Shown here: one piece after another, positions 1 through 11,122 of the stretch
Numbering within the stretch: the stretch's first letter is position 1
Layout: every line of letters starts with the position of its first letter
Assembly (NCBI GenBank): GCA_016793445.1
Contig: JAEUME010000002.1
Span: 126,501 to 190,500, forward strand
Direction of reading: 5' to 3'
Length of the DNA stretch: 64,000 bases
From: Hyphomicrobium sp.
GTDB taxonomy: Bacteria > Pseudomonadota > Alphaproteobacteria > Rhizobiales > Hyphomicrobiaceae
Program-made: the position numbers and the translations under genes
Notes under the pieces: model-generated
The model's input: only the letters and a program-made list of their open reading frames with translations
What the model was told of the DNA's origin: nothing
Databases searched by the model: none

Positions 1-238
1 ATACGAACGCCACTGACTGACCCTCAACGCAACTTACTCAAACCGCCGGTCAAACCGGCTTCATGTCCCCGCGAACGAAGAGAGAATTGCCGTCGCATTT
101 GGGCAACTGAAAGGCGCGATTCCGGTATGTGCGTGGCTTTTTGCTTGACGCCAGACAACAGCGAGCAATTTCAGCGCCTTGCCGCATCAGGAAGCTGTGG
201 AGAAAAATTAATACGCCGGCCGCGAGGGAATCCGCCGC
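1..238. other. Left-edge intergenic stretch without a recognisable gene
   Basis: Downstream of the minus-strand dsbB gene. I see no credible coding frame here. The only structure is a small hairpin at 45-59 (GCCGGT, loop CAA, ACCGGC), too short and without a T-tract to be called a terminator. Confidence 0.5.
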
Positions 239-754
239 TCAGTGCGGCTCGCTGGCCGCCAGCGCGGCACGCAGCGCGGCGGCAAAAATCACGAACGATA
301 CAATGGCGTTCCAGGCCGCCAGCGAAAGCCCGAAAATGCGGATGGCCGCTTCATCGCAGCGTATGACAGTTACCGTCTCGAGCTTCTTCAGCAGATCGCC
401 GGCCGACGTCGCCATGGCTTGCGTTCCCGTGCAGGTGTCCGGCCCCGGCCAGAACTTCCATTCCGCACCGGCCTGATAGACGCCAAGCCCGCTGTTGGCC
501 AGGAACGCGAGCGCCGTCAGAGCAAACAGCCACATCGCGGCGCGGCGCTTGCCGCCCGAGAGAAGCGCCAGCGCAGCAAACAGAGCCGGAATACCCGCGT
601 AATAGGCCCAACGCTGCATCAGGCACAGATGGCAGGGTGGGTAGCCGGCATACTCGAACCCCCACGCGCCCAGGATGGCGGCGGCGGCCAGGAACAGAGC
701 AAAGTTCCCAGCCTGATAAGCGGTGCTGCGGCTGGCGGGCAGTTCCATGGCCAT
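239..754 (-). CDS. dsbB: Disulfide bond formation protein B (DsbB family)
   Basis: Inner-membrane quinone reductase that reoxidises the periplasmic thiol oxidase DsbA. The 171-residue product has four hydrophobic segments. The first periplasmic loop carries the CXXC pair (CHLC in PPCHLCLMQRWAYY) and the second loop holds the other two cysteines (DTC and IRC), the arrangement expected for DsbB. I chose ATG at 754 because GGAG lies eight bases upstream; a GTG at 763 is the alternative. It is on the same strand as the VTT-domain gene upstream, 26 bp away. No dsbA is visible in the window. Family assignment is firm; the electron acceptor cannot be told from sequence. Confidence 0.9.
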   Translation of the reverse strand: MAMELPASRSTAYQAGNFALFLAAAAILGAWGFEYAGYPPCHLCLMQRWAYYAGIPALFAALALLSGGKRRAAMWLFALTALAFLANSGLGVYQAGAEWKFWPGPDTCTGTQAMATSAGDLLKKLETVTVIRCDEAAIRIFGLSLAAWNAIVSFVIFAAALRAALAASEPH

Positions 755-780
755 CGAGATCACTCCGCTTTGACGCGTTC

Positions 781-1362
781 CTAAATCAGATACTTAACCG
801 CAACAAAGCCGCCCACAAGCAGCACGACGAACACGGTCGTCACCAGCGTCAGCCGCTTTTCGATGAACGCCCGGATCGGCTCGCCGAAGAAATACAGCAG
901 ACCTGCAACCAGATAGAAACGCAAGGCGCGCGCGACAATGCTGGCGAGCACAAAATGCAGCAGATCCATCTTGGCGACACCAGCCGCAATGGTCACGACC
1001 TTGTAGGGGATCGGCGTCATGCCCTTCACGATCACGGCGGGCACGCCGTAGTCATGCACGAACTGGATGAAGCCGTCGAGCGCGCTTTCCTTACCGTAGA
1101 ATCTCAAGATCGGCAGACCGACCGTGTCGTAGAGGTAGTAGCCGATGGCATAACCGAGCATACCGCCCAGCACGGATGTGACGGTCGCGATGGTCGCATA
1201 CCAGAAGGCCTTCTCCCGGCGCGCCAGCACCATCGGAATCAGCATGACGTCAGGGGGAATCGGAAAGAACGAGCTTTCGACAAACGAGACGACGCCGAGC
1301 GCTTCCGGCGCGCGATCGCTTGCAGCCTTGCGCATCATCCAGTCGTAGAGTTTTCGCATCAT
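781..1362 (-). CDS. VTT/SNARE-associated-domain membrane protein (YqaA-like, DedA superfamily)
   Basis: Small integral membrane protein of 193 residues. It contains the FVESSFFPIPPDVMLIPM stretch followed by a GGMLGYAIGYYLYD segment and a later KGMTPIPYKVVTIAAG re-entrant motif, which together mark the DedA/VTT superfamily, YqaA branch. Members of the wider superfamily are linked to lipid scrambling or flipping and to membrane homeostasis; the substrate of this one is unknown. Tandem ATG codons stand at 1362 and 1359, with AGGGG about ten bases upstream; a TTG at 1395 would add eleven residues. It lies between hemW and dsbB on the same strand, so co-transcription is plausible. Confidence 0.82.
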   Translation of the reverse strand: MMRKLYDWMMRKAASDRAPEALGVVSFVESSFFPIPPDVMLIPMVLARREKAFWYATIATVTSVLGGMLGYAIGYYLYDTVGLPILRFYGKESALDGFIQFVHDYGVPAVIVKGMTPIPYKVVTIAAGVAKMDLLHFVLASIVARALRFYLVAGLLYFFGEPIRAFIEKRLTLVTTVFVVLLVGGFVAVKYLI

Positions 1363-1426
1363 GCTCAAGATGCCCCTGTCCCCGCTTAAGCCCAACCCGC
1401 GCGCGGCGGGCTGGCTGCGACCTGCT

Positions 1427-2776
1427 CTAGTGCTCCGCGCCCCGATTGTCCATGAAGAGCTCCGGCGTTACCGGCGCGAAGCTTGCCGCAAGCTCGGCGA
1501 CAACGGCGTTCAGCACGAAACGGCCACGCGGCGTCGCCCGGATCGTCTCTCGAAACGTCCCAACCCGGCGTTGTCGCGCGGCGGGTGGCTGCTCCGGCGG
1601 CACGCCGGGCCCCAGACACATGGCAATCTCGTCAAGCTCGTTGCCGCGCCAAGTGGCGCTGTCATCGCGCGCAAGACCGACCCGCTGCAACAGCCCGAGA
1701 TCCACCAGGCCCTCGATCGCAGCCTTTGACGGCGCAACGCCGGCAAGACGTTCAAGCCGCGAAAGATCGACGCCCTCGGCAAGCCTCAAACCCATGAGGA
1801 GCATCTCGTCCGCTTCCTCGGCAGGCGCAAGCGGCGTGATCTCCGTATAGCCATGACCGCGATCCTCGACGCAGCCCGCCCATTGCTCCGGGTTGCGCTC
1901 GGCGACCGTCGCCGTGCGTACGCCATCCACCACGAGCCGCCCGTGTGCGCCCGGACCGATGCCGGCGTATTCGCCATAGCGCCAGTAGAGCTGGTTATGC
2001 CGGCTCTCAGCACCCGGCCTGGCGTGATTGGAGATTTCGTAAGCGGCTAGCCCCTTCGCAGCCGTCATGTCTTGCGTAACCTCATAGAGCGCAAGCGCGA
2101 TCTCCTCGTCGGGCACGATGAGCTTGCCCGCGGCGTGCAGGGCTGCGTACGGCGTGTCGGGCTCGATCGTGAGCTGGTAGAGCGAGATATGATCACCGGC
2201 AAGTTCAAGTGCTTCGGTCAGTTCCTGACGCCACTGCTCTGGCGTCTGGCCCGGCCGGGCGTAGATGAGATCAAACGAATAACGCTCGAAGGTGTCGCGC
2301 GCGATGGCGAGCGCGGCCTTTGCCTCCGCGACCGTGTGAATGCGGCCCAGCTTCTTCAACTCAGAATCGCGCAAAGACTGCAAGCCCATCGACACGCGGT
2401 TGACGCCTGCTGCCCGATAGCCCTCAAAGCGCCCTGCTTCCACGCTGCCGGGATTGGCCTCAAGCGTGATCTCCGCACCCCGCGCGACGGGCCAAAGCGC
2501 GGCGATGTGGTCGAGGATGGTGCCGACTGTTTGCGGTTTCATCAGCGAGGGTGTCCCGCCGCCAAAAAAGATGGAGGAAACAGTCCGGCTCGCTGTGTGC
2601 GAGGGCATTGAAATCTTCTGCGCAACCCAATTCAGCTCCCGCAGATATGCCGCCAGAAATCGCTCTTCGTCCCAGCCGCCGAAGCGCACATGGGAGTTGA
2701 AGTCGCAGTAGGGACACTTCTGCGCGCAGAATGGCCAGTGGATGTAAACGCCGAATGCGGTGCCGGGAGTGCTCAA
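1427..2776 (-). CDS. hemW: Radical SAM heme chaperone HemW (coproporphyrinogen oxidase-like)
   Basis: About 449 residues. The N-terminus has [16 protein letters not shown], the CX3CX2C cysteine triad (about residues 17, 21, 24) that binds the 4Fe-4S cluster of radical SAM enzymes. [10 protein letters not shown] and [10 protein letters not shown] follow, both typical of the HemN/HemW family, and a HemN C-terminal domain closes the protein. HemW proteins act as heme-trafficking chaperones rather than true HemN oxidases; I infer HemW from the rdgB-hemW gene order. The open frame runs far upstream inside rdgB, but the homologous part begins at a TTG at 2776 that overlaps the rdgB stop (TTGA), so I place the start there. 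Somewhat longer than typical family members. Confidence 0.9.
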   Translation of the reverse strand: MSTPGTAFGVYIHWPFCAQKCPYCDFNSHVRFGGWDEERFLAAYLRELNWVAQKISMPSHTASRTVSSIFFGGGTPSLMKPQTVGTILDHIAALWPVARGAEITLEANPGSVEAGRFEGYRAAGVNRVSMGLQSLRDSELKKLGRIHTVAEAKAALAIARDTFERYSFDLIYARPGQTPEQWRQELTEALELAGDHISLYQLTIEPDTPYAALHAAGKLIVPDEEIALALYEVTQDMTAAKGLAAYEISNHARPGAESRHNQLYWRYGEYAGIGPGAHGRLVVDGVRTATVAERNPEQWAGCVEDRGHGYTEITPLAPAEEADEMLLMGLRLAEGVDLSRLERLAGVAPSKAAIEGLVDLGLLQRVGLARDDSATWRGNELDEIAMCLGPGVPPEQPPAARQRRVGTFRETIRATPRGRFVLNAVVAELAASFAPVTPELFMDNRGAEH

Positions 2777-3678
2777 GACTTGTCTTTCACGCTTGCCGCC
2801 AGAAGCGCCTTGGCAATCGTGCGCCAGCGCGGCTCCTCGTCCTTTATATGGGTATCCTTGAAATAGCCCTGCACAGCCGTGAGATAGACGCCGAGATCCG
2901 CCGTCGCCCATGTATCCTTGTTGTGCGCGAAATCCTCGCGCAGGCTCGACAGGAAACGAAACAGCTCTTCCTTCGTAGAAAGGTTCGCAGCCGCCGCCGA
3001 CAGAGCCGTCAGATCGCGGCCTGATGCAAAAGGATACTCCGCCTCCCCGACGTGTTCCAGGCACTCCGATTTGAACTTTGCGAACGCACGCGTGCGATGG
3101 GAAATGGCGTACTTTTCCTTGGGCTCCATCTCGCCGAACGTCTTCTCCTCGCCATCCGCGACAAACATGGGATCATAGCCGAAGCCGTTGCCCCCGCGCG
3201 GCGGCCACACCAGACAGCCGAAGACGTGGCCGGTAAACAGGCGGGTCTCGCCATCTGGCCACGCAAGGCACAGCACGGAGGTGAAATTGGCGCGCGGCCC
3301 CTTGGCCGCCGAACCAAACCCGGTCCATGCGCTGCGCGCGGTGATCTCGTCGGCAACCCGCTTCATGGCAAGGCCGAAGTCTTTTCCGGGCCCAGCCCAG
3401 CGCGCCGAGTAGATACCGGGCGCGCCGCGCAAGCATTGAACCTCCAACCCGGAATCGTCTGCAAGCGCGGGCAAACCGGAACCTTTCGCGGCCGCCACCG
3501 CCTTGAGCCTGGCATTGCCTTCAAAGGTCGGCTCCGTTTCCTCGGGCTCTGCAAGGCCCAACTCGCCTGCGGAGACCGCATCCAATCCATAAGGCGCGAT
3601 GAGCTGATTGATCTCCCACACCTTGCCCGGGTTGTGACTGGCGACGACGATGCGCATCCCGCGCTGCAATTGCTTCAT
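2773..3678 (-). CDS. rdgB: RdgB/HAM1 non-canonical purine NTP pyrophosphatase with extra C-terminal DUF7660-like domain
   Basis: Hydrolyses dITP, XTP and ITP to monophosphates, keeping deaminated purines out of nucleic acids. Residues 1-210 form a complete HAM1 domain: SHNPGK (14-19), ADDSGLEV (73-80), GFGYDPMF (166-172) and SHRTRAF (193-199). The protein does not stop there as typical RdgB does (around 200 residues) but continues to residue 301. The tail, about 233-298 ([17 protein letters not shown], then TW, GYF and [12 protein letters not shown]), resembles the small DUF7660 domain, an assignment made from memory of that family. The stop codon overlaps the hemW start. The gene lies in the rph-rdgB-hemW order common in this group, with a VOC gene and DUF1772 between. 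Core function is firm; the tail's role is unknown. Confidence 0.92.
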   Translation of the reverse strand: MKQLQRGMRIVVASHNPGKVWEINQLIAPYGLDAVSAGELGLAEPEETEPTFEGNARLKAVAAAKGSGLPALADDSGLEVQCLRGAPGIYSARWAGPGKDFGLAMKRVADEITARSAWTGFGSAAKGPRANFTSVLCLAWPDGETRLFTGHVFGCLVWPPRGGNGFGYDPMFVADGEEKTFGEMEPKEKYAISHRTRAFAKFKSECLEHVGEAEYPFASGRDLTALSAAAANLSTKEELFRFLSSLREDFAHNKDTWATADLGVYLTAVQGYFKDTHIKDEEPRWRTIAKALLAASVKDKS

Positions 3679-3684
3679 CGCTGC

Positions 3685-4095
3685 TCAAAGTCCCCAGATG
3701 CGCGGCTCGGCAAACTCGATGGCGTTACCCGCGGGATCGCGAAAGTAGATCGAGCGTCCGCCGCCGGGCCATGTGAAATCCGCTTCAATCGCGATGCCCT
3801 TGCTCTCGACGTGGGCGCGCCAGCGATCAAGCTCCTCGGCGCTCGCGGCGAAACACACGTGCCCTTCGCCGGTCGCGCCATGGGGCGGCACGGGAAGCCT
3901 TGCATTGGCCGGCGGCGGAATGACCGTGGTTGCGGGATTGAAGATCAGCAGCATCTGCGAGGCAAGTTTGTAGAACACCTGTCGCCCTGTCAGTTTGGAC
4001 GCGGGTTCGAGTCCCAACACGTCGCGATAGAACGCTTCGGCCGCATCAAGGTCTTGCGCGTAAAGCACGGTCTCAAGGACGCTTGAAGGTTTCAA
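3685..4095 (-). CDS. VOC-family (glyoxalase/bleomycin-resistance fold) protein
   Basis: A 136-residue single-polypeptide VOC protein made of two beta-alpha-beta-beta-beta modules: LETVLYAQDLDAAEAFYRDVLGLE at the start and GHVCFAASAEELDRWRAHV, then YFRDPAGNAIEFAEPRIWGL at the end. The His and Glu that typically bind the metal are present (GHVCF and IEFAEP). The substrate cannot be predicted. I place the start at TTG 4095 because GGAGAT lies about ten bases upstream and homology begins there; an in-frame ATG at 4140 would overlap the preceding gene. It sits between DUF1772 and rdgB in a tight same-strand run. Confidence 0.8.
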   Translation of the reverse strand: MKPSSVLETVLYAQDLDAAEAFYRDVLGLEPASKLTGRQVFYKLASQMLLIFNPATTVIPPPANARLPVPPHGATGEGHVCFAASAEELDRWRAHVESKGIAIEADFTWPGGGRSIYFRDPAGNAIEFAEPRIWGL

Positions 4096-4120
4096 CGCGG
4101 ATATCTCCGTCTCGCTTGAG

Positions 4121-4567
4121 TTAAGACATGAAGGATGCAAAGAGCATCAGCGTGCTCGCCAGCCCACCCAGCAGCGTACGCACGCCATGGAGACGGCCCC
4201 AGCGCTGCAACAGTGTACGCGCAGAACCATCGGCATCGCCGCTCCCGCCGGCAAGCGCCGTCAAGGCGTCATTCACGGGCATGATCGCGACAAGCGTGAA
4301 CGGCCAGTTCGCCGCAAGCACGAGCCCGCCAGCCAGCCATAGCCAAGTCTCGCCGTGCATCCAAGTCATCGCGGCCAGAACGAAGCCCGCGATGGCCAAC
4401 GACGCCTGCATGGAAAAACCCGCGTGATAACTGGGCTTCCATTGGGTAAGGGCGGCCTTGTCGTCGAGCTTCAAGCGCGCAGGCTGCTCCGCCCAGTTGA
4501 TGTAGAAGGCGGCGCCGGTGAAGGCCGCCGCGATGACGAGCGCCAATTGACCCGTGACGGTGGTCAT
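4121..4567 (-). CDS. DUF1772 (anthrone oxygenase-like) membrane protein
   Basis: 148 residues with four predicted membrane segments. The N-terminal GAAFYINWAEQPARLKLD, the central TQWKPSYHAGF and the NWPFTLVAIMPVN segment are typical of the DUF1772 family, some members of which act as anthrone oxygenases in polyketide pathways. No biosynthetic cluster is present, so no reaction is assigned. It is 25 bp upstream of the VOC gene and 15 bp downstream of rph, so a shared transcript from rph through hemW is plausible. Confidence 0.8.
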   Translation of the reverse strand: MTTVTGQLALVIAAAFTGAAFYINWAEQPARLKLDDKAALTQWKPSYHAGFSMQASLAIAGFVLAAMTWMHGETWLWLAGGLVLAANWPFTLVAIMPVNDALTALAGGSGDADGSARTLLQRWGRLHGVRTLLGGLASTLMLFASFMS

Positions 4568-4582
4568 GACGCCTCCGGACCG

Positions 4583-5296
4583 CTAGCTGATGGAGAGCTT
4601 CTGGAGCTGCACGAGCTCGCCAATACCCTTTTTTGCAAGACTCATGAGCTGGTCGAAACGCTCCTGGGTAAAGGGAACGGTTTCGGCGGTGCCTTGAACC
4701 TCCACAATGCCGCCCGCGCCCGTCATGACAAAATTGGCGTCGGCATCGGCGTTGCTGTCCTCGGCGTAATCGAGGTCGAGCACCGGCTCGCCTTTGTAGA
4801 GTCCGCAGGAGACAGCCGCGACGCTGTCGCGAAGCACGCCGTCCTTGACCATATCGCGCATTTTCATCCACTGGATGCAGTCATGCAGCGCGACCCATGC
4901 ACCGGTGATGGCCGCGGTCCGCGTACCGCCGTCGGCCTGGATGACATCACAGTCGATGGAAATCTGGCGCTCACCGAGCTTGGGCAGATCGACGACGGCG
5001 CGCATGGCGCGTCCGATGAGACGCTGAATCTCCTGCGTGCGGCCTGAGGGATGGCCGACCGTCACCTCACGGCGCGTCCGCTCAGCAGTGGCCCTTGGCA
5101 GCATGGCGTATTCCGCCGTCACCCAGCCGCGGCCCTGTCCCTTGAGCCACGGCGGAAGCCTTTCTTCCAGGCTCGCCGTGCAGAGGACCTGCGTATCGCC
5201 GAACTTGATCAGGCACGAGCCCTCGGCATGCTTGGAGACGGCGCGCTCGATGGACACGCGGCGCAGTTCGTCGGGCTTTCGCTTGGAGGGTCGCAT
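4583..5296 (-). CDS. rph: Ribonuclease PH
   Basis: Phosphorolytic 3'-5' exoribonuclease that trims tRNA 3' ends. The 237-residue product matches the family length and shows [16 protein letters not shown] at the N-terminus, the phosphate-binding [16 protein letters not shown] segment and the active-site strand [19 protein letters not shown]. The open frame extends 26 codons further upstream, but the family start and an AGGAG four bases before ATG 5296 fix the start. It is divergent from hrcA, sharing a 246-bp intergenic region, an arrangement common in Hyphomicrobiales. Confidence 0.96.
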   Translation of the reverse strand: MRPSKRKPDELRRVSIERAVSKHAEGSCLIKFGDTQVLCTASLEERLPPWLKGQGRGWVTAEYAMLPRATAERTRREVTVGHPSGRTQEIQRLIGRAMRAVVDLPKLGERQISIDCDVIQADGGTRTAAITGAWVALHDCIQWMKMRDMVKDGVLRDSVAAVSCGLYKGEPVLDLDYAEDSNADADANFVMTGAGGIVEVQGTAETVPFTQERFDQLMSLAKKGIGELVQLQKLSIS

Positions 5297-5542
5297 GGGG
5301 CTCCTAGGGCTCATCACAAGGGGTGATCGGGGCAAAGAGATCGGGCGCGACCCTAAAGAAGCAGGCTTAGCCATTCAACCTGAAAGGCATTGCCGGCACC
5401 CGGCAAGACCAAGTACCGCAACTCTGCCTCCGGAGGGAGAAGTCCTTGGTACATCAGCCAAACGAGGTTGCCTGGGGTTGGGCCCCGTGGCGTTTGACGG
5501 CGGAGCGTATAGCCCTTTTAATGCCGCGCTCCGGACCCTCGC

Positions 5543-6619
5543 GTGAACCTTCAACAATCCATGACAAACGGCACCAACGAACTTGCCAAACTAAACGAGC
5601 GTTCCCGCACCATCCTGCGGCGCATTGTCGAAAGCTATCTTGCGACCGGCGAACCGGTTGGCTCGCGCAACCTTTCGCGCGCCCTCCCCATGAGCCTGTC
5701 GCCTGCCTCCATCCGCAATGTCATGTCGGATCTGGAGCACCTGGGGCTTATCATTTCCCCCCACACGTCTGCCGGGCGGCTTCCGACCCAACTCGGTCTG
5801 CGCATGTTCGTCGATGGCCTGCTCGAAGTGGGCGATATCTCCCAGGAAGAACGGAAACAGATCGAGTCTCAGATCGGCTTCCAGCGTGAAAAATCCGTCG
5901 ATCAGCTGCTGAGCGAAGCCGGTGAGATGATCTCCGGACTGTCGCATTGCGCGGGCGTGGTGCTGGCCGAAAAGCAGGTCGCGCGCCTGAAGCACATCGA
6001 ATTCGTGCCGCTCGAACCGGGCAAGGGTCTCGTTGTTTTGGTTGACGAAGATCAGAACGTCGAAAATCGAATCATTCCCTTGCCGCCCGGCATTCCACCC
6101 TCCGCGCTGCAGGAGGCCTCCAATTACCTCAATACCCATACGCGCGGTTTGACGCTGCCCGAGGCGCGAACAGCCATCGAAAAGAGCCTGAAGGCGGCCA
6201 AGGCCGAACTCGACCTGCTGACCCAGAAGGTCATCACGGCGGGCCTTGCGGAATGGTCGGGCTCCATGGACGACCGCAAGAGCCTGATCGTGCGTGGCCA
6301 AGCCAACCTGCTCAAGGATCTCACCGCCGTGGAGGATCTGGAGCGTATCCGCCAACTCTTCGACGATCTGGAAGAGAAGCGCGAGATCGTGCAACTGCTC
6401 GGCTCGTCGGAAAATGCCGACGGCGTGCGGATTTTCATCGGCTCAGAGAACAAGCTGTTTTCGCTGTCGGGCTCCTCGCTCGTCGTGGCGCCGTTCCGGG
6501 ATCAAACGCGGCGCGTCGTGGGCGTGCTCGGCGTCATCGGACCAACACGGCTCAACTATGCTCGCATTATTCCCATGGTCGATTATACGGCAAAGCTGAT
6601 CAGCCGCATCATTCCGTAA
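5543..6619 (+). CDS. hrcA: Heat-inducible transcriptional repressor HrcA
   Basis: Represses chaperonin genes by binding CIRCE operators and is itself kept active by GroEL. 358 residues. The N-terminal winged helix includes [51 protein letters not shown], here cited only to mark positions, followed by the GAF-like HrcA domain ending in [22 protein letters not shown]. The start is either GTG 5543 or ATG 5561; neither has a strong ribosome site. grpE follows after 124 bp. I found no clear CIRCE element within the window; its usual target groESL is not here. Confidence 0.95.
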   Translation: MNLQQSMTNGTNELAKLNERSRTILRRIVESYLATGEPVGSRNLSRALPMSLSPASIRNVMSDLEHLGLIISPHTSAGRLPTQLGLRMFVDGLLEVGDISQEERKQIESQIGFQREKSVDQLLSEAGEMISGLSHCAGVVLAEKQVARLKHIEFVPLEPGKGLVVLVDEDQNVENRIIPLPPGIPPSALQEASNYLNTHTRGLTLPEARTAIEKSLKAAKAELDLLTQKVITAGLAEWSGSMDDRKSLIVRGQANLLKDLTAVEDLERIRQLFDDLEEKREIVQLLGSSENADGVRIFIGSENKLFSLSGSSLVVAPFRDQTRRVVGVLGVIGPTRLNYARIIPMVDYTAKLISRIIP

Positions 6620-6743
6620 AGCTCCAGGAAGCTCAGCCACCTGCCGGCTGCGGCACAACAGGGCCACATCCGGCTGCGACTTGATTTTTGCGGCCCACGG
6701 GCCGATATCGGGGTCCCAAAGCCGCCTATCATCTGGAGACTCG

Positions 6744-7409
6744 ATGAGCGACGAAAAAATCCCCCCACAGCAGCAGCCAGCCACCCCTGGAGAGCAGCCG
6801 CAAGCAACACCCCGGCCGGATGGACTGGAGGGCCTGGAAGGTCTCGTCGGTTCTGAACAACTGCGCGAAATGATCTCGGCGCTCCAGAGCCAACTCGACA
6901 AGAAAGCCGCCGAACTTGTCAGCAAACATGATCAGTACGTACGTGCCGTCGCTGAGACGGAAAACGTGCGCCGGCGCCTGGAAAAAGAGAAGGAAGAGAC
7001 GGCGCGCTACGCCATCAGCAAATTCACCAAGGATATTCTGACGGTCGGCGACAACTTCCAGCGTGCGATCGCCGCTGTGCCGCAGGATGCGGTTGCCGCC
7101 GATCCGGCACTAAAGTCCCTGCTTGACGGTGTCGTGTTGGCCGAGCGCGACTACCGGGGCGCGCTGGAGCGTCACGGAGTGCGTCCCATCGAGCCGACCG
7201 GGCAAACCTTCGATCCGCATTACCATCAGGCCGTGATGGAGCGTGACGATCCAAGTGTGCCGTCGGGCACGGTGATTCAAGTGTTCCAGACCGGCTACCT
7301 GCTCGACGACCGCTGCCTGCGGCCGGCGATGGTGGTCATCTCGCGCGGGGGACCAAAGGGCGCACGGTCTGAGGACACTGCGTCCGGCGAGCCGCCCGCT
7401 TCCACGTAA
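6744..7409 (+). CDS. grpE: Nucleotide exchange factor GrpE
   Basis: Co-chaperone that releases ADP from DnaK. The 221-residue protein has a proline- and glutamine-rich, acidic N-terminus, then a long coiled coil (LVSKHDQYVRAVAETENVRRRLEKE region), then the beta domain with GVRPIEPTGQTFDPHYHQAV and VFQTGYLLDDRCLRPAMVVIS, all diagnostic. ATG 6744 has GGAGA a few bases upstream; the frame extends 21 codons further back without support. It ends 20 bp before a convergent acyltransferase gene that separates it from dnaK. Confidence 0.95.
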   Translation: MSDEKIPPQQQPATPGEQPQATPRPDGLEGLEGLVGSEQLREMISALQSQLDKKAAELVSKHDQYVRAVAETENVRRRLEKEKEETARYAISKFTKDILTVGDNFQRAIAAVPQDAVAADPALKSLLDGVVLAERDYRGALERHGVRPIEPTGQTFDPHYHQAVMERDDPSVPSGTVIQVFQTGYLLDDRCLRPAMVVISRGGPKGARSEDTASGEPPAST

Positions 7410-7429
7410 GGCGCGCGAGACTTCACTGC

Positions 7430-8476
7430 TCAGGGACTGAACGTCTGCAGGCGACGGCGGTCTGCGATGCGCTGCCGTAAGCGCTGTCCAAGACGCAAGA
7501 GCGGCTTTTCGAAAAAGCGGTGCGATGCGACGGCCGCGATGCACGACAGAGAGATAATCAAGCCGATGAGCGTAATTGGTGCAAGCCTTGGCGCGGCAAT
7601 GGCGAGCCCCCGGATCACGAACATGTGGACCAGATAAAGACTATACGATGAGTCCCCCAGTAGGCTGCCGATTCCAGCTATATCGGCCGTTGTCGTGAAG
7701 GCGGCCGCGGCGACCAGCGCAGATGCCAAAGCGATCGGAACTATTCCGATATGGTACGTCTCGACATGCGCGAACAAGGCCGCTGCGAGCGCGAGCAGCG
7801 CCGAAGCCCCTGTCAGGAACAAGACGGGGCTGTGGCGCCGTGGCCAATGGTTGGCCGCGACGGATATCAGAACGCCGGCCAGAAATGCGGCGATGTGGTA
7901 GTCGGTCCAAACGAATGCTGCTGTTCCAGGCGATGCCAGCGGATGCAGCACCATGAGCGCGACCAGCCACGCGACCAGCGCAAGCAATGCCGTCCGCTCT
8001 GGCAAGAGCAGCGCGATGGCGAACGACGCATAGAACATCATTTCGAAGTTCAAGGACCAGCCCAGAGCATAGACCGGGCTTACACCGTGGACCGGGATAA
8101 ACAGCAAAGACCCTATGAGGTGATCGAGGTGGACTGAGCCCCGGTTGATTGTGCTGGAGAAAAACAGTGCCATAAGCACGTACAGCATCGTCGCTGCATA
8201 ATACAAAGGCACGATTCGCCAGAGCCGCCGCCAAGCAAACTCTTTCCAAGAGCTCTGACGGCCGAACAGCTCCACCGATGAATGATGAATAATGAACCCG
8301 CTGATGACGAAGAAAATCGTTACTCCAAAACCGCCCGGCCAGATCGCGATGACATGCTCGCCCGTGGCGCGCTCGACATCAGCTAGGGCATGCTCAAATA
8401 CGACCATAAGCGCGGCAATGGCGCGCAAAACCTGAATGTTTGCGCTCCGGTCGCGATCGAGGGCGAAACTCGGCAT
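7430..8476 (-). CDS. Acyltransferase family 3 (OafA/YrhL-type) membrane protein
   Basis: 348 residues with about ten hydrophobic segments. The N-terminus (ANIQVLRAIAALMVVFEHALAD) carries the family RAIA motif and a His used in acyl transfer, and FFVISGFIIHHSS follows. These enzymes move acyl groups such as acetyl onto cell-surface polysaccharides or other exported molecules. No polysaccharide cluster is adjacent, so the acceptor is unknown. It lies reversed between grpE and dnaK and is followed upstream by an AT-richer stretch (8520-8600), which could mark an insertion into the heat-shock block. The start at ATG 8476 fits the usual family N-terminus. Confidence 0.87.
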   Translation of the reverse strand: MPSFALDRDRSANIQVLRAIAALMVVFEHALADVERATGEHVIAIWPGGFGVTIFFVISGFIIHHSSVELFGRQSSWKEFAWRRLWRIVPLYYAATMLYVLMALFFSSTINRGSVHLDHLIGSLLFIPVHGVSPVYALGWSLNFEMMFYASFAIALLLPERTALLALVAWLVALMVLHPLASPGTAAFVWTDYHIAAFLAGVLISVAANHWPRRHSPVLFLTGASALLALAAALFAHVETYHIGIVPIALASALVAAAAFTTTADIAGIGSLLGDSSYSLYLVHMFVIRGLAIAAPRLAPITLIGLIISLSCIAAVASHRFFEKPLLRLGQRLRQRIADRRRLQTFSP

Positions 8477-8873
8477 GAGACTTCAGGTCCATATTCTCGA
8501 TTGAAGCGGTATCCGCCGGTAGGTTTCCGCAGCCCATCTATTTATTATTATAGAATCTCAGCAAACGCAGCGTACGCATTCAAAATCCTATGATTTAGTT
8601 AACCCAAGCTATTCCGCTGAAGCGCCGGAGGAGCCATGTCCAGACACCTGACCCCTTCATCGTGAGCGGCAGCGCGTATCCGGTGCCGATCAGGCGTTGG
8701 CACGCTATGTGCGACATCGGGGCAAAGCGCGCTTGGCCCCTATACGCACGATCAGTCTTTCCGGCGAGACCAGAGGTGCCGTTACAAATTTGTGAGTTTT
8801 GTCCGTGATCTAGAGGCGGGCGATTACGCTGGCCACGGCGGCCCGGAATAAGCGATAACAGCGCTCGAAGACG
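8477..8873. other. Intergenic region between acyltransferase and dnaK
   Basis: About 400 bp with no supported gene. Positions 8520-8600 are AT-rich compared with the surroundings and could hold the promoter of the minus-strand acyltransferase. The remainder up to 8870 shows no coding frame or clear repeat. Confidence 0.5.
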
Positions 8874-8903
8874 TTGCAGGGCAGATTCCCTTCCCTATAT
8901 AAG
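8874..8903 (+). promoter_or_regulatory. Candidate dnaK promoter
   Basis: TTGCAG at 8874-8879 is followed, at 16 to 18 bases, by CCTATATAAG (8894-8903). This resembles alphaproteobacterial heat-shock (RpoH) promoters, which have a TTG-containing -35 and a C-rich CCTATAT -10. It stands about 125 bases upstream of the dnaK start, leaving a long leader. Assigned by eye only; it could equally be a housekeeping promoter. Confidence 0.4.
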
Positions 8904-9025
8904 CTTCGGTTACAAAATCGAAATTCTGGGGACCGGTGCCGGGAGGCGTTATTCTCGAAGGCACGCTGGATGCTGGAAAAAACGGGTCCACCCGGTCTGC
9001 CGTAACGAAAGAAGGATCGACACTC

Positions 9026-10954
<1,929 letters not shown>

Positions 10955-10994
10955 GGATTTGCCGGTTTGGGCGGATCGATACGCGGACCCTCCA

Positions 10995-11023
10995 GAAAGC
11001 CGGCGCGCATCGCGCCGGCTTTC
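10995..11023 (+). terminator. Perfect hairpin between dnaK and dnaJ
   Basis: A 13-bp perfect stem (GAAAGCCGGCGCG at 10995-11007 with CGCGCCGGCTTTC at 11011-11023) closes a CAT loop. It lacks a T-tract afterwards, so it is more likely a partial terminator or an RNA-stability element that lowers dnaJ relative to dnaK than a full stop. Confidence 0.6.
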
Positions 11024-11122
11024 GAGTGTTAAACGACATAGCCTTTTTCGCAGGTTCGCAAGACTGGGCCCGATCGCTGCCCCGATCACCGCACAGAACC
11101 ACTAGAAAGGATGCGCGCTACG

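Noticed and set aside
4003..4015. GGGTTCGAGTCCC, like a tRNA T-arm
   Set aside because: Lies in the coding sequence of the VOC gene and no acceptor stem, anticodon arm or CCA partner surrounds it.
5297..5542. CIRCE operator between rph and hrcA
   Set aside because: No TTAGCACTC-N9-GAGTGCTAA-like inverted repeat could be found in the gap.
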